Under the pieces are notes generated by a model. The model saw nothing but the letters and a program-made list of their open reading frames with translations. It did no database searches and was not told where the DNA came from. From Plecoglossus altivelis (taxonomy: Eukaryota; Chordata; Actinopteri; Osmeriformes; Plecoglossidae), in assembly GCA_036571765.1 (NCBI GenBank), contig BROE01000013.1, positions 15,643,226-15,707,225 of the forward strand: a stretch of 64,000 bases of DNA, read 5' to 3'. Below, in pieces: positions 1 through 13,260 of this stretch. Position 1 is the first letter of the stretch. Each line of letters begins with the position of its first letter. The position numbers were made by a program, and so were the translations under genes.

Positions 1-2399
1 CCACATTTGTTTCAGTTTGGTGTATGTTTACGTAATTACACGCAGCTATCCACAGCATCCGTATCGAGTGAGATTTGAATTCACATTTGATGTAAATGCC
101 ATGGCAACATCAATCCTCCGAAGATACTTTAACATGTCTGTATCTTTACATGATACATCAAGATATGTTCATCAAATGGCATCTCTGTTGTCCACACGCT
201 CATTGGTTTGGTGGGCTGTTTTCTACATCTCAGTTGGAAACCAACTTGTGGAAATACATCAAGCATGAAACCTACTAGTCATCACCGCACGTCTCAACTT
301 TGCCCCAAGATGCAAATAATGTGGTGCTACCTTGGAGTCAGCTTTGCCATGTATCATAAACATGTATTCATAATGCATACTGTAGATGGGAATTCATTGA
401 GGAGCTTATATGTAAGGGCTGCGCATGTTGGTATTTCATGTTGCCTCGCTACAAAAACAATGTTAGCCAGCCAATATAGGTGCATTCTCAGAAGCAAAGA
501 ACATCTGTGTGCTGCATGTGTGTGTATACGATGTGGTGTTCATGTAAGCGTGTTTGTGTGTGTGTACGGTGTGTGTGAGAGTGTGAGAGTGTGTGTGTGC
601 ACGGTGTGTGTGTTCATGTGAGTGTGTGTGTGTTCATGTGTGTGGGTGTGTAAGGTGCGTGTGTTCATGTGAAAGAGAGTGTGTGTGTGTTCATGTGTGT
701 GTGTGTGTGTGTGTGCTGAGAGAGTGGGGGGTCTGAGGGGCCAGGCAGATCATCTCTGGCTGGTTTCTCCCTGCGAGCGTGCACGATCCACTTGGCATGC
801 TCTGCGTCTCCCTCTCCTGCTATAGGCTCCGCTGGCTGGAGCTTGTGGCGCTCCCTGTGGACCAGGCTCTTTCCACTAACAAAATGCAAAATACAAAATT
901 AATAAAAACACCCTTTGAAACTGACAAATATGCCTCAGGCAAACTATCGGCCCGCCGACTGCTTAAAATTTAATCAGTATTTTTCTTTATTTATTTATTT
1001 TTTCCACGGCCATGCTCATCTTTTTAATAACACGTTGCCGAGACTGTCTGTGTACAAAGTTTCCCTCTGTCAAGAATTACATGTTTAACGGGTCCTGTCA
1101 GTTCATGGACTCCCCTCCCCCCCTGGGGGGATCCCAGCTAATAAAATAAGCAGATTTGTTTTATCTCTTAACCTTAGTCCTTGTCCTCTCCTAACATGTC
1201 TTTGGTCTGAGGTCCTCCCATCACACTAATGAATGCCTCTCTGCACAGAGTTGGACCTGGAGACAGAGAATCTGCTCAGACAGGCTACTCAGTTATGCCC
1301 GAAAATCAATTCTTCAGCCTTGTTAGAATTCCCTCACATTGTGATTTAGCAGGTGTTGAAGATGAACAGGAGTGACTAAAATGGTGGGATTGTTGACAGT
1401 GGAGAGCGAGCTGGAGTGAAGCGCCATCCCCACATCTCTCCCATGCTGCTGTAATATTCATGCTCTCATTCATAATTGAATCATATTAACACAGGGTTGC
1501 AGTGCGAGCCATGACAATCAAACCATCATCAGGGTGTCAATCACCCACCGTAATCAACCTCATGACAGGAGGACAACAAAGAGGTGACACTCAGCATCTT
1601 CTTCAAGTACATTCCCCCTTATTTTCTTCATCACCAAACTCATATATGTGGAATCGTCTTATTTGGTATTTTTTCCACATGATCCCACTACTTATTTACA
1701 TACCAGAAAACACTCCTAGGTAGCCCAGCCCAAGAGTTTGAAATGTGGAAAAATGTGGATTTTATGTGGATAGATGTATAATGCTGCCTCAGTCTTTTTC
1801 CTTCCTTAACCCTACAAAGAAGTAGAAAACAAGCCTTTTCCTTCCTCTTTTGTACAGTGTTTTTATTCTTTCATCGACTGCTCTCTTGTTCTCACACGCA
1901 AGTGCATCCGTCTTTGAGATAAATTCCACATGGCAGGTTTTTCTCCTCCGTGTAAAAAGCTTCCAGTCTTTTTTTTTTTTTTTTTTGCTGCTGCTGCCTC
2001 CTTCTCTAACTTTTTTAGTTATTAATTGAGATCATGAGAGTCAACCCTTTCAGCAGAAGAGAGTATCCTAAGACAAGAAATACTTGAAGTTCTTTGCCAT
2101 AAATATTAACTAACAATATATTATGCATATTATTCTTGAAATACCACATAAAATGTGTTTTTGTGACTAAATCTTAATTTTGCATATGCTTTTAAGTAAT
2201 ACGCATTAAATAGTAATTGCCATTTAAATTGATGGCAGGGGCAGCGTCGCTTCTGTCAATCAAACGAGCGCAAACCTCCTTTGACATTTCTGTCTCTCAT
2301 CACTTCTGGATGCCTGGGCCTCATTGTTCACTCCAGCAGACAAGAGCAGCATCAGCACCCAGCCACTCTCCCAGCAGCACTCCCACTGCAGTCCCTCCA
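1..2399. other. Intergenic DNA, no gene recognised
   Basis: No open frame here resembles a known protein or has convincing splice context. A degenerate TG-rich tract occupies about 505-716, a T-run about 1970-1986, and the rest is unique-looking sequence. A non-repetitive AT-rich block at about 1385-1570 contains several TAAT/ATTA cores and could be regulatory. Nothing else is supported. Confidence 0.6.
505..716. repeat. Degenerate (TG)n microsatellite
   Basis: Alternating TG with interspersed CATG, GAGA and CGG interruptions. It produces spurious cysteine/valine-rich open frames on the plus strand and threonine/histidine-rich ones on the minus strand. Confidence 0.85.
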
Positions 2400-3246
2400 G
2401 CACAGGTGCTCTGCAGCCTGGAAGTACCATATCATCCAGCCAGAGCACTTCGCTCCGAAAGCGCTGGACTATTGGTGGTCCCTCGAGTCTCCAAAAGCAC
2501 AGTAGGAGGTCGAGCATTTAGCTACCAAGCTCCTGTGTTATGGAATCAGCTCCCTGTTCATGTTAAAGAGGCCGACACAGTCTCTTTATTTAAGACCAGG
2601 CTTAAAGCATTTCTCTTCGAAATAGCTTATGGGCAGGGCATTAGTTAATATCGCAGTTCACTATAGTCTGTTCATTGCTATTCACAAGTTTTGATCCCTC
2701 CGAGGTGGGCTCTGTCCTGGATGCTGCCCTGGCGATGACTTCACCCTAGATGCCTCGCCCCGCCTTGCGACCTGATCTGTGGACCCGGGTGCTCCTCAAC
2801 TGTTGGAGGTGCTTCGTACAACAGACGAACTGCTTTCCTCAGACCCACTTCGCTGAATAGCCGAACTCTCCTCGCACTAGATGATCTAGATGAACCCCTC
2901 CTTCCGCCTGAGTGGTTCTTTCTTTACTGTCCATCTGCATATGGATGCACGCCAGTCCTGGCCCATCTACAGCCTGTCCGTCCGTGGGAGCAGGATCTCT
3001 CCTTCACTGTGGTTCTCCCCGAAGTTTCTACTTTTTCCCACAGGGTTTTTTGTAGTTTTTCCTTGCCGAGAAGGAGGGTCTAAGGACAGGGGATGTTCCG
3101 GGACAGTCGTCCATTTGCTAAAATCATATGTACATTTTTATAACATGGTTTTCTGTTTATTGACCAATGATGGAATCCTTGTCGCCCTTCGAGGCAACTG
3201 TTGTTGTGATTTTGGGCGTTACAAAAATAAATTGAATTGAATTGAA
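2400..3246 (+). mobile_element. 5'-truncated L2/CR1-superfamily LINE, 3' end
   Basis: The open frame ending at 2648 has the C-terminal signature of fish L2-type reverse transcriptases: an ALRSESAGLLVVPR segment, then GGRAFSYQAPVLWNQLP, then an SLFKTRLKAFLF-like end. It is followed by about 600 bp of 3' untranslated sequence with the fish-typical phrase around 'ttctactttttcccacaggg' and a closing (TTGAA)n tail at about 3231-3246. Only the last roughly 80 codons remain, so the copy cannot move by itself. The left boundary is approximate because similarity to the family fades near 2340-2400. Family assignment (L2, Maui-like) rests on remembered consensus features. Confidence 0.82.
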
Positions 3247-4496
3247 TTGGAACACCACAGTTACCAACCGCAACTCCAGCATAGCTACACCTCCACGTTT
3301 TAACACGGTAAATGTACATGCTTCTACTGTAGAGATGATTTGAGAGTAGATGTGTTCTCCATGTTGTGTGCAGACTGTAGCTTGAGGCACTGGAGTGCTT
3401 CTGTTCCCACTGTCCTACGGCCACATGCTGCTCTCAAAGACCAGGGCCCCTAAAACTTGTTGTGAGCTTTCAGAGCCGGAGACAGTTATTGACTTGAGCA
3501 GGTTTATAATCAAACAGTATAAAACATGGCCCCTGGGCCCCGGGGAGCCACAGCACAATGACAGGCACAGGGAATGATAAATGATAGCCAGGAGATACCA
3601 CGGCACTCAGGCTTCCTGTGTTTGCCAAAGCCTCTGCTGGCCCACAGAGGCTCAAAGCTTCTCAGCCAGCTAATCCAAGCTAACGCTAACATAGCCCTCC
3701 CTCCCCACCTACGCCACACACACACACACACACACACACACTCCGGCAGTGACTTGTACCCAAAGTGTGTGTGGGGAGGGCTGCTTTGATGTGAGCGATT
3801 TATAAGACTAATTATACAAACAGGATAATAACAATGGAGACTGTGAGCTGCCTGTGTGAGTTTACCCTCCCTATGTTTACATCAGAGACAGGTCCTTGAG
3901 CCATACGCACACACTTAGAGTTACAAATAGACACACACACGCACACACATAACCACATACACACAGTATGCGCATACACACCTACAATTACACACACGCA
4001 CACAAATACAGCTACACACACAAACACAAGCCCTCCAATCCTGACTGTAAAGTCCAACACACACACACACATGCACACTCTCGCAGTGCAGGCACACGGG
4101 TGCTAATTCTCAGTTGTTTCTCGCTGCGCATCAAAACAACAACAAACAACAATAAAAGCCTGACATCAAGGAAGGAGATCATTATGCAGAGTTCAGATTC
4201 CCTCCAAGTTGTGGAGTGTCGTTGTTCTGACTTCCTTCTGCTTTCGTCGAGTTGATGAGGGTGCTGCTGAGATGTGCTGTATGTTGCATAGCTGCAGGAC
4301 ACTGCGTTACCATGTGAACCCCTCCACTTCCGGGGGGAGCAAGACTTGTTGTTTGCATGTTTATTCTATATTGTGTATTCACGCTTACAGTGGCTCATCA
4401 AGTAAATTGGCTCTCGTGTCATTATTTCCGAACAGAAGTGTAGGTGGTTGATGTAGGTGGGCGTTCTCAGAGCATCTCCTGAAGTCACTCTTTCAC

Positions 4497-4508
4497 TGTC
4501 TCTCTCTC

Positions 4509-4541
<33 letters not shown>

Positions 4542-4556
4542 TCTTCTTCTTCTTCT
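4497..4556. repeat. (CT)n/(TTC)n microsatellite
   Basis: A CT dinucleotide run interrupted once by G and ending in a TTC trinucleotide run. Confidence 0.9.
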
Positions 4557-7184
4557 AAGGCGTGTAAAGGTCTGAGATAACAAGCTCCTTTTCTCTGCCG
4601 TTTGTTCGAATTCTTGTACAGTTAAAGAACACAAAACCTCAGATGTACTTTGAAAAGTCAGGACAACGGTGGTGAATATTTCATTTGAAACATAGATCTC
4701 CTCTGTTCAAGTGAAAAAGAATGGACGGCGCTCCGCTCGTACAGCGTGCACCTTTCATCACGAGGCCCGGGCTATTAGCTGGGCTTCTCACCCCATGCAT
4801 TAGCAGCACATTAATTTTGGAATCACAGCACTCATCGGGTTCAAATAATGAGCATTTAATTATTGACAGCGGATGAATATTTAACCGAGGTGCCAGGGTT
4901 TCACTTGGTTGGACTCACATGGAGCAGTATTAAGGAGGACATGCAGTGTCCATGACCCAGAACACACCCTCCACCGCCCCCCCACCCGCACCCACACACA
5001 CACACACCACCACCAGACCCTCCCACCTCCTCTCCCTCAACCCAGTGGTGCAGCCAGAGTGCCCTGAATGTGGGAGGCCACAAGTACAAGTGCATCAGGG
5101 CATAACAACTCGGTTGTACATACTTAATTGACAAGATATTTACAGTTTTTTGAAAGGCCTATTTGAAAAAAAAGGTTGCTAGTCAGTCAGAACGTGATGC
5201 ATTATGAAACACACTTCTAAGCCACGACAAGGGACTCGCGCTGTTTCATTTTAGTTTTCGAAAGATGTCAAGATAATGTACAATATCTGGGGATGTCCTG
5301 TCTTATTTCATTTATAAACTGGCAAAAGCCCTGTTTGTCAGACAGCCACTGTCTGCTGTGGGGCCACACTAAGGGATTAACAGAACGAGAGACAAAGAGA
5401 GGCACAGAGTACAGAGAGAGAGAATCCTGTCCTGCCCCAAGAGAGTCTACCACTCGACTGTCACTGCTGCCCGTCGCTCTCTCATCCCCGCTCATCCTCT
5501 CCACTCATCCGCTGGTCTCATCCGCGGTGCTCCCTGCGGACGAGAGGCTCGCAAGATCTCATCTGTTGTGAGAAGTTAAAAGGAAGGAAGATAACAGGAT
5601 GGCAGGCCGTGAGAGAAGCCAAACTGGGAGCTTTCGCTGTTGTCTCCACACGCAGGACAACTCAGGGGAGGAGAGGGAGGAGAGGGAGGAGAGGGAGGAG
5701 AGGGAGGAGCTGGTTGACTTTGTTCTGTTTCAGGAAGGACCGTTTTGTATGTTTGTTCTTGCAGTCGTTCAGTGTCCATCCACCAGCAGGGGTGAACAAG
5801 AGTGGCTTGCAGCCCATCTGCCTTGCTGCGTGTACAACACTACCCTGGACTTCCCTTGTCCTCTGCATGCATGTTGCCCCCCACCGCAGTAAACACTGCT
5901 AAGTCCCAATCCAGCCCCATCCATCTTGGCTTTTTAAAAGGGACCATTATTTGGACGTAGCTGTCCTGCTGCTAATAGTGATGATAGCCGTCCTGTGATG
6001 ATGACGACCTTCCTCTGGCCCCGCAGGGCAGCTCTTCCAGCGGGCTGCGCTTGCCTCCAATTGGCTCACTGCTGGCAAATGTGTTTAAAATGCCAGTGTT
6101 TTACAGTGGAGTGGTGTGTGTAAATCAGGGCAGGAACCATCTCCTCCTTTCCCTGCCTGTCCCCGCAGGTCCAGCTGGGCCCTTTGTAGTGGTCCCGTAT
6201 ATCTTCCACTCTAGACCCTGCACTGCGACTGACCCACGCCAGCTGACATCTTAATTAAATCTTTAGGATCCCGTTAAACCCTTTTATTGGGCAGGAGAAA
6301 TATGGGTTTGTTCTGAAGCCAGGAAGGTCACCAACCTCCCGTTGCTGTACTCCACAGAATGACGCGGAGCATATTGTGTCCATATTTCGTGGCTTTTGTT
6401 GTATGTTTTTGCTATAAACACAAAGCGGGATCCAACGCTAGTCTCTCGCACCCGGCTCTCATCCCCAGTGTGTGATGGTTCATTCATCCCCATCGCAGGC
6501 GAGTTCCATGCAATACTTCTGACAGCTGAGGAATGTCATGACAGCCCATAATGAAGAATGAAATCAGTTACACCATTGCCACACATGCCCCAAATTGAAT
6601 TAGCGCAACTGAAGGTCAGCTTGAATGTTTCCACCGGAGTGTTTTTTTCTGTCATGTTTCTCTTTGCTTGTGTACAATCTTCGGTCGTGAGATTTATCTC
6701 CGCTCAGATTCAACACGGAAAAATATGAATTACAAAAGAAAATTCCCCTTTTTCCCAAAAGGCAAGGGCATGTGACGTGTAATAAACTCCAATGTGTGGA
6801 ACCTATGAAAGGTCTGTATCCCCACCAACATGCTCAGACCTGACAAAGGGAACTGATAAATCATTGAGATTGAAATGAGGTGAGGAGAAAAGCGTTTTGA
6901 TAATCCGGTGCCACGTTTCACACAATGTAAAATTAGTGCTCATACATCACAATACTGCCGAGTAAGACACAGTATAAGTGTTGCTCCAATTTGCAGATCA
7001 TTTAGTCCTTTCACACGCAGTCGCCTTTGATAAAACAGCGGGAATCAAAGCTGGAAGAAGATGAAAATGGAGGATGTGTGGGTGTGAGTGTGTGTGTGTG
7101 ATAGAGAGAGAAAAATATAGAGTAAGAGAGAGAATTGGTGGGGGGGAAGGGGGAATAAAGTCATGCAAATGACTTTTGTTATTG

Positions 7185-7320
7185 CGCTGTGATTTTTATT
7201 TGAATTGTAAGTGATCATTCTGCCTTTTAGTTACAGCTGTCAGCCCTAATTAATGTGCATTATAAATTGCATCAAAGTGCATAAGTCTGCGTGTGATTAA
7301 TTTATACAGCACTTGGTATA
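7185..7320. promoter_or_regulatory. Candidate conserved non-coding block
   Basis: A compact AT-rich unique segment containing CAGCTG, CTAATTAATG, TTATAAATTGCAT, and TGATTAATTTAT. Several homeodomain-type TAAT cores and an octamer-like ATGCA/TGCAT context fall within 130 bp, with no coding potential. This texture is typical of developmental enhancers near genes such as SOX6. Conservation cannot be seen from one sequence, so the call is an inference. Confidence 0.25.
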
Positions 7321-10300
7321 GGAAGGAGGTGTGCAGGTGTGGCTGGCTCAGGGCTTCTTAGTGAAGCCTAATGGTTTAGGCTGGGTGACAGTCAGTCTTC
7401 TTAGCTCTCCATCTGCTTGGTGTCAGTGTCACACCAGCTCCATCTATCTACCTCCTCAGACCTGCAGGATGGAATTACACGCTCACATCCCCCTGCTAAC
7501 GTACCGCCTACAGAGACGGCGGAAAAGCTCACTTTTCCTCCAATGAGAATCAGTCATGGCCTGATTAGAGTCAATGACTGATTAGCATCTTAACCTCATG
7601 TCATTTCCAATCAACATAACCAACGTAACCAAGGCAGAGACTGGGGATCGGGGCTGGCTCTGTTTTCTGCCTCGTTAATGACAGGTCTGTTTAGGGTCTC
7701 TCCACAGACAGGCTCCACTTTATTAACACTGGGAGCCTAATGGTAGTTTACAAACACCAGGCTAATTCCTTAATTGGTGGTAAAACAGGTGTAGAGTATA
7801 TTCACTAAGGGAACGTTGCCCTTTACAACCGAGGGGGTGTTAATGAATATAGATGGTTGAGCCTTTTTTACATTCTCATCATCAATCACAGAGCTGCTTT
7901 TCCCTCACCTGAATCTGAAGCATCTTGCGATGCAGATCAACCACTTTCTGTTACTTTACAACGACGACAGTGCGAGAGCAATGCCATGTTGTCCTGAAAA
8001 ACATCTCATTGAGAGCTGAGTTGTATTTTTTTTATTACTATTATAGCGAGAACTCTATACAAGTCTTGTTTATTTTGTATTGATCAAGTCTGCTACCTCC
8101 TGACACGTCTCCTAATGGTATCCCTTTAGAAGAGTGGCGTTAGCATCACTATTGACTCCAGGGCCTATCATTCTTGTGTATAAAAACTTGGTATGTACAG
8201 AATATCCAGGATATACTCGGAGGTTTTTGTCATTCATCATTCTCGATGTTCTTGCTGTTGTTGTGCATCTGTTGAAAGCTGATTCAAACCGTGCTGCTTT
8301 CTCAGTCCATCGCTCCGAGTCTCGCTCTGTATTGTGATCTTCGGTTCAACTTCGTCAGGCGCTTGTGTCAGAGCGGAATGAATGCTGTAGTCCTGTTTAA
8401 GTACTGTTTCTGCTACGATCCACATCAGGGCTGCCTCAGAAGCATTTCCTTTTGGTCAGAAAGCAATATCCCACAGCCTGTTAGACTTGGTTGGCATAAG
8501 CTAGTCAGGTCAGGAAGAGAGAGGTAGACTGGGAGAGGGAAAGAGAGCAGGAGACAGAGACAGAGGGTGAGATAGAGAGAGATTGTTTTTCCTCCAGACC
8601 GCCCCATACTCGTGACTTTGTTGGAGTAAGATCAGCTCCCCTTTGCTCTCCATCTCCCTGCGCTCCAAGGCCATTCTCTTTACATTAAAGAGGAACATGT
8701 GAACGGGCTCTCAGAAGCTGAAAGAGTGAGCTGTTTTGGGCTAACATCAAGCCGCTAATGATTTTAATGAGAGCTCCTTCTAGATTCATATTTTTTTCAT
8801 GGAGTACATCACACACTAAAACAAAATCAATGAGCAAGATTAATTAGAGGTCCTTTTAGACGTCCTCTGCAGCATCTCTCTTCTTTTTCCCACCTCTCCA
8901 GCCTTGGCAGTGGAGAGACACAGCGCGGCATTGAAAGCACATTAGATGACATTTAGATGGAAGAGCAGGCAAGGCAAGCAGGACCTAGCACAGGGACACT
9001 TTCTGACAGGTCTTTGTCACGCCGGAGAGAAGAAAGGGTGTTGCTGTGAGATGGTACTTTGAAGCCCCGGAAATTTGTTATGAAAAATTCAGGCTACAAG
9101 AGAGAAGGGTACTGGGCGGGAGGTGAGGGGGGAGGAAGAGGAGGAGAGGGAGGGAGGGTGGTGGTGATGGAGGGGTTTAGGGGGGGTGGGGTTAGGGGGG
9201 CAAGCGCAACCATTCATTTGGCTCTGCATACATTAGGGTGCGTAATTCAAAGGTTTTGCTATGTGTTTTTGTAAATTTGCGTCTAATAAATATCTTAGAG
9301 AATTGCTTTGATATTCCAAGATTGTGTGTGAGGCTGGCATCCGCGAGGGGAGAGAGGGAATAATCAGCTACCTCCTGGCTCTAATGAGAAGGTCATTGCT
9401 CTCTAATTATCACAGGCAGCTCAGCCGCAGCCCTTCAAAGGACCCCAGGAACGTAGCAGCTTCAGACAATGCTGTCCCTGCACACACACACACACACACA
9501 CACACATGCGGAGGATTTACACACACGTACACACTCAGACTGTTACCTAAGTAAAAAGAACATTTCCTGGACATCTGTTGGTGCAATGTTCACACACATG
9601 CACACACACACAAACACACTTTGTGGACAGATGAACAAGCACACTCTACACACATTTCACTGCGTCACGTGCTATTTCAATTTCTTCAGTTCAGTACAAG
9701 GCTATCTCATTATATTTATAATTGCGCAAGTTATTTTCTCAATCAACCATGCTATATGTGCTTTTGTTAATCATACGGAGGCTGGTTAATAATACATTAT
9801 GATGTTAATATTTCATGTACAAGGGTTTTATTCATCATGTAGAAATGCAGTCGTATCCATGTTGACCAGTATCATTGACAGAAACTGACTCGCTGTTAGT
9901 TTGAATCTTTGAGTTTCAGGAGCTGTACAAAACAAGTTTGATCCACACATTGGATTGGCTGAGGGGTCCTTATAAGCTCTGAATCCTGTGGAGGCGTTCT
10001 GCTTCTCCTTGTGCCCCTGTACACCTTCGTGTACCTTCGACCTGTCATGTTTGAAAGAAAGACTATGGAACTTACACCTGCTTTGGTTAGTTCACAGATT
10101 TCAACTGTCAGTATGTGGCACTGTGAAAAATGACATGATTCATAATGGCATTGGTCAAATCCCAAGCTAGAATGACACAGCTGTAAACAAGTGCATTTGC
10201 AGCTCATCATCACCGAATATCTGGGGTTTACTGCACAACAGCTGATGCTCTACCTCCATGCCACAGATCCAAACCCTTCTGCTCCTTCCAGCCTGTGCAG

Positions 10301-10832
10301 CATGCCCAGTCCATGTTCGTGACTTGGGTAGGATGTACGGTGCATCAGTTCTGCAGGTGTCCCACCCTTCCCTGTCAGTGCAGAGAGCCTCTCACAGACC
10401 TGCCAACAGACAGGCCCCTAATAACAGCCCAGCAGCCTGTTGCACCGCTGTCAGAGTGTCTGCTGGCCCAGACCATGCTCTCTGACAGCTGGCTGGTTAG
10501 ATAGGTGGAACATTTGTTCTGTTGACATTGCAGGTCCAAAGACAACCTTCCCACTTACGCTGTTTCTCCTTGTCTCCCACTTGCACTGTTGAAGCAATCA
10601 GCGCTCCGCCATGAAGTCAGTTGCTGTAATAGAAGCGCAGGCAAAAGCAAATGATACGCCTCACAGCCTGTTTGCTTTTGTCAGAAATTGAGGCTTTCCA
10701 GTCCGGTTTGGCCTTATGACATCATTTGTACTTTTTATTTGTGGCTTGATTTTGCTTCTGTCCAGGAATTCTTACGTGTCATTTTGGCCATCTTTAGTCC
10801 AAATGGCAGGATCCTGTTGGTGTGTCCCAGGT

Positions 10833-10887
10833 TTCTCTCTCTCTCTCTGTTACTCACTCTCTCTCTATCTCTCTCTCTCTCTCTCTC

Positions 10888-10925
<38 letters not shown>
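10833..10925. repeat. (CT)n microsatellite
   Basis: About 90 bp of CT repeats with a few T and A interruptions. Confidence 0.9.
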
Positions 10926-10928
<3 letters not shown>

Positions 10929-13074
10929 GTCAATTTATTTATGTTGCATTTATTTCAAAATAATTAGCGTTGGAGAAAAGTCTTGGGCCTTTGTCTAACG
11001 ATGCAGAGAAACAAATTATCATTTATTTATAAGGAGAGAAACAGGATTTAGAAATAGCATGCATGTTTCATTATTAATGACCTTTTTTGACAGTTTTAAT
11101 TTATACGATCCTGCAATTTTTTTCCACTGGGCTGGGAAGTGCGCGAGGGGAAAATGTTTGCGTTGCTGTTTTGGCTGATTTGTCAGAAATATTGAAGCCG
11201 TGACTCCACCCACCTGACATCAGAACACACAATGTGGAGGAAAGAAAATGAAGCACATATGGATAGGCTCACTGCCTTCCCAATGACTCCAACTGTAAAT
11301 TATTGTCTGTGAATTAATCTAATTAAGAAAGCCACAGTAATGCTCTGAGAGTGAGAGAGAGAGAGAGAGAGAGAGACAGAGACAGAGAGAGACAGAGAGA
11401 GAGCCAGGGAGATGAAGTCACGTGGACAGGATGGCTCCTCTTAGTAAACAGCACTGCTAGAAAAGACAACATATAATATACCCTGGCGTGTGTTTTTGTT
11501 TGTGCATGATTGTGTAGGTCCTGAGCGCGCACTCCACTTAAGATTGGACGAACTGACATATTTCATTTCCATGATGGTGTGTTCTAAACATCTCACCCCT
11601 TCGACCTTTTTCCGAGACATTTCAGAGAAAACGGCTCTTCCGGCTGTGTTCAACTGCAAGAGCTGGGTCAAGCCTGCAGAGAGACATGTTAAGCTACCAC
11701 CGTGTTAACAAACCACTACTGAGCCTCAACACGACACTTTATCACTTGTATTTTTGTGGACAGGGACTCCATCTAAGATGCTTGGGCATTACTCAAGAGA
11801 ATATTGTCGTCCCTCTGCCATTTCAGAATAGAGGCACACCAGAGTAGCACGCAGCCCAGAAGGACAATCACAATGCCAGACATCTCCATCAATTTTCCAC
11901 TCTACTTCAGTCTGTTTCAAGCCACACTGGTGACGAGCAGAAGAGTACAGTAGGGAGAGAGCTGGAGGAGGAGGGGGGGAGCGAGGGAGGGAGGGAGGGA
12001 GGGAGGGGGAGAAGCTCCTGTCCTTCCAGGTTTCTGCCTGACTTCCTCTCCAGTCTTATCAACTGACCCTCCCCATGCTGCCTGTTCTAGCGACTTCTAA
12101 TGGGTTTCATACGACACCGGGTCTGGCCGAGGCACGGAGTCTGGTTCCTCTCAGCCCTGGCTGTCATTAGCCACCGCGATGGGGGTAGGAGGCAGAGGGA
12201 AGAGAGGGGGCAGGAGAGCAGAGGAGAGGGTGAGGAGGTGGGGGAGGGAGGTCTGGCAGTCCCCTGAATGTCTACCCGGTGACTGATGCAGCGCGGTGGC
12301 GGAGGCCTCTCCCCTGGGCTTGCCCGCGACGTATGCACTCCGACAAGCATCTCTCTCTCTCCGCCTCTCCTCCCTCGCTCCCTGTGTCTCCCGACGAGCC
12401 TATTATCATGAGGTCCTGTGAATATTGTGCATTCTGGAAAGTGGCACATAAAAGAATGATCAGGCAAAGCTTTCAGACAGAAGCCGCCTGTGAAAGCTGC
12501 CTCTCTTTGTTGAACAAAATGGAGAGGTGGCAGCGAGGGGTGCACCTGTTGAAAGCCCTGGTGAAGACACAGGCTCTCACACATGGCATGACGTGCCTTA
12601 TTATTTATACCAGGCTGTCAGCTAATATTGCGTGGGGCTCTCTCCGGAGCACTTTCTCGCAGGCTTGAAAGTCACAGCGAGAGGCACCCACGGTCCCCGG
12701 GACAGCACAGACCCGGTCGCGAGGGAGCTCTCTTCGCCGGTGACATAATGCATGTGTGCACTGGTGCCAGCAGCATTCTGTTTCATCTCACTTCACTGGC
12801 TCCTGTTCTTCCTTGCTCCTGTTCAGGCAGCCCTTCCACACGGCATCCCTGCACTGAGCGTTATTCGAAACAAGGTTGACTTGGCGAAACCTGAGCCCCG
12901 CCTTAGGAGGGCAAACATGACGGTCGCCGTAACACAGTACGGCAGCTGAAAGGGTCTGTGGCAAGCTGGCATTGATATGAGGAAGCAGTGAAGTTCCAAT
13001 CTCTGGTTTCTATTTCAAATAGCTGCAGAAGCCTAGTGCATGGAAGGGTTAAGGGCATTGTTCACTCAACTGGA

Positions 13075-13260
13075 GATGGGAACCATTTTTTATGCAACAG
13101 TGACCCCTGATTAGAGGGTGAGTTTTAATGGCAGCTAATTAGGCCACCTCTTTAGTCCTGGCGTAATGATCAAACAGGCTGTCATCAGTTACCTGATACA
13201 ATGATCTGCTCACTCTTGATATGATATTTTATTCCTCTGCAATTACGCTACCCCCTGACA
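13075..13260. promoter_or_regulatory. Candidate conserved non-coding block
   Basis: A unique, low-repeat segment with GGCAGCTAATTAGG, GTAATGATCAAACAGG and CAATTACG elements. Paired TAAT/ATTA cores and a TCAAAC (TCF/SOX-like) context lie within 190 bp. There is no open frame or splice structure. I infer an enhancer-like element; only cross-species alignment would show it. Confidence 0.25.

Larger units (their letters stand above)
3247..12000. other. Intergenic DNA with microsatellites
   Basis: No gene is recognised. Simple repeats are (CA)n 3715-3741, degenerate CA 3905-4075, (CT)n/(TTC)n 4497-4556, (GGAGA)n 5664-5708, GGGAGG-rich 9118-9210, (CA)n 9480-9506, (CT)n 10833-10925, (GA)n 11346-11403 and (GGGA)n 11970-12011. 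Between them are non-repetitive AT-rich blocks, for example 4740-4915 and 7185-7320, with many TAAT/ATTA cores. Open frames are short, overlap on both strands, and lack consistent splice sites. Confidence 0.55.

Noticed and set aside
12087..12668. Long overlapping frames on both strands (165 and 129 codons)
   Set aside because: Both are biased by GC/purine-rich sequence, neither has splice sites or family similarity, and they cannot both be real.
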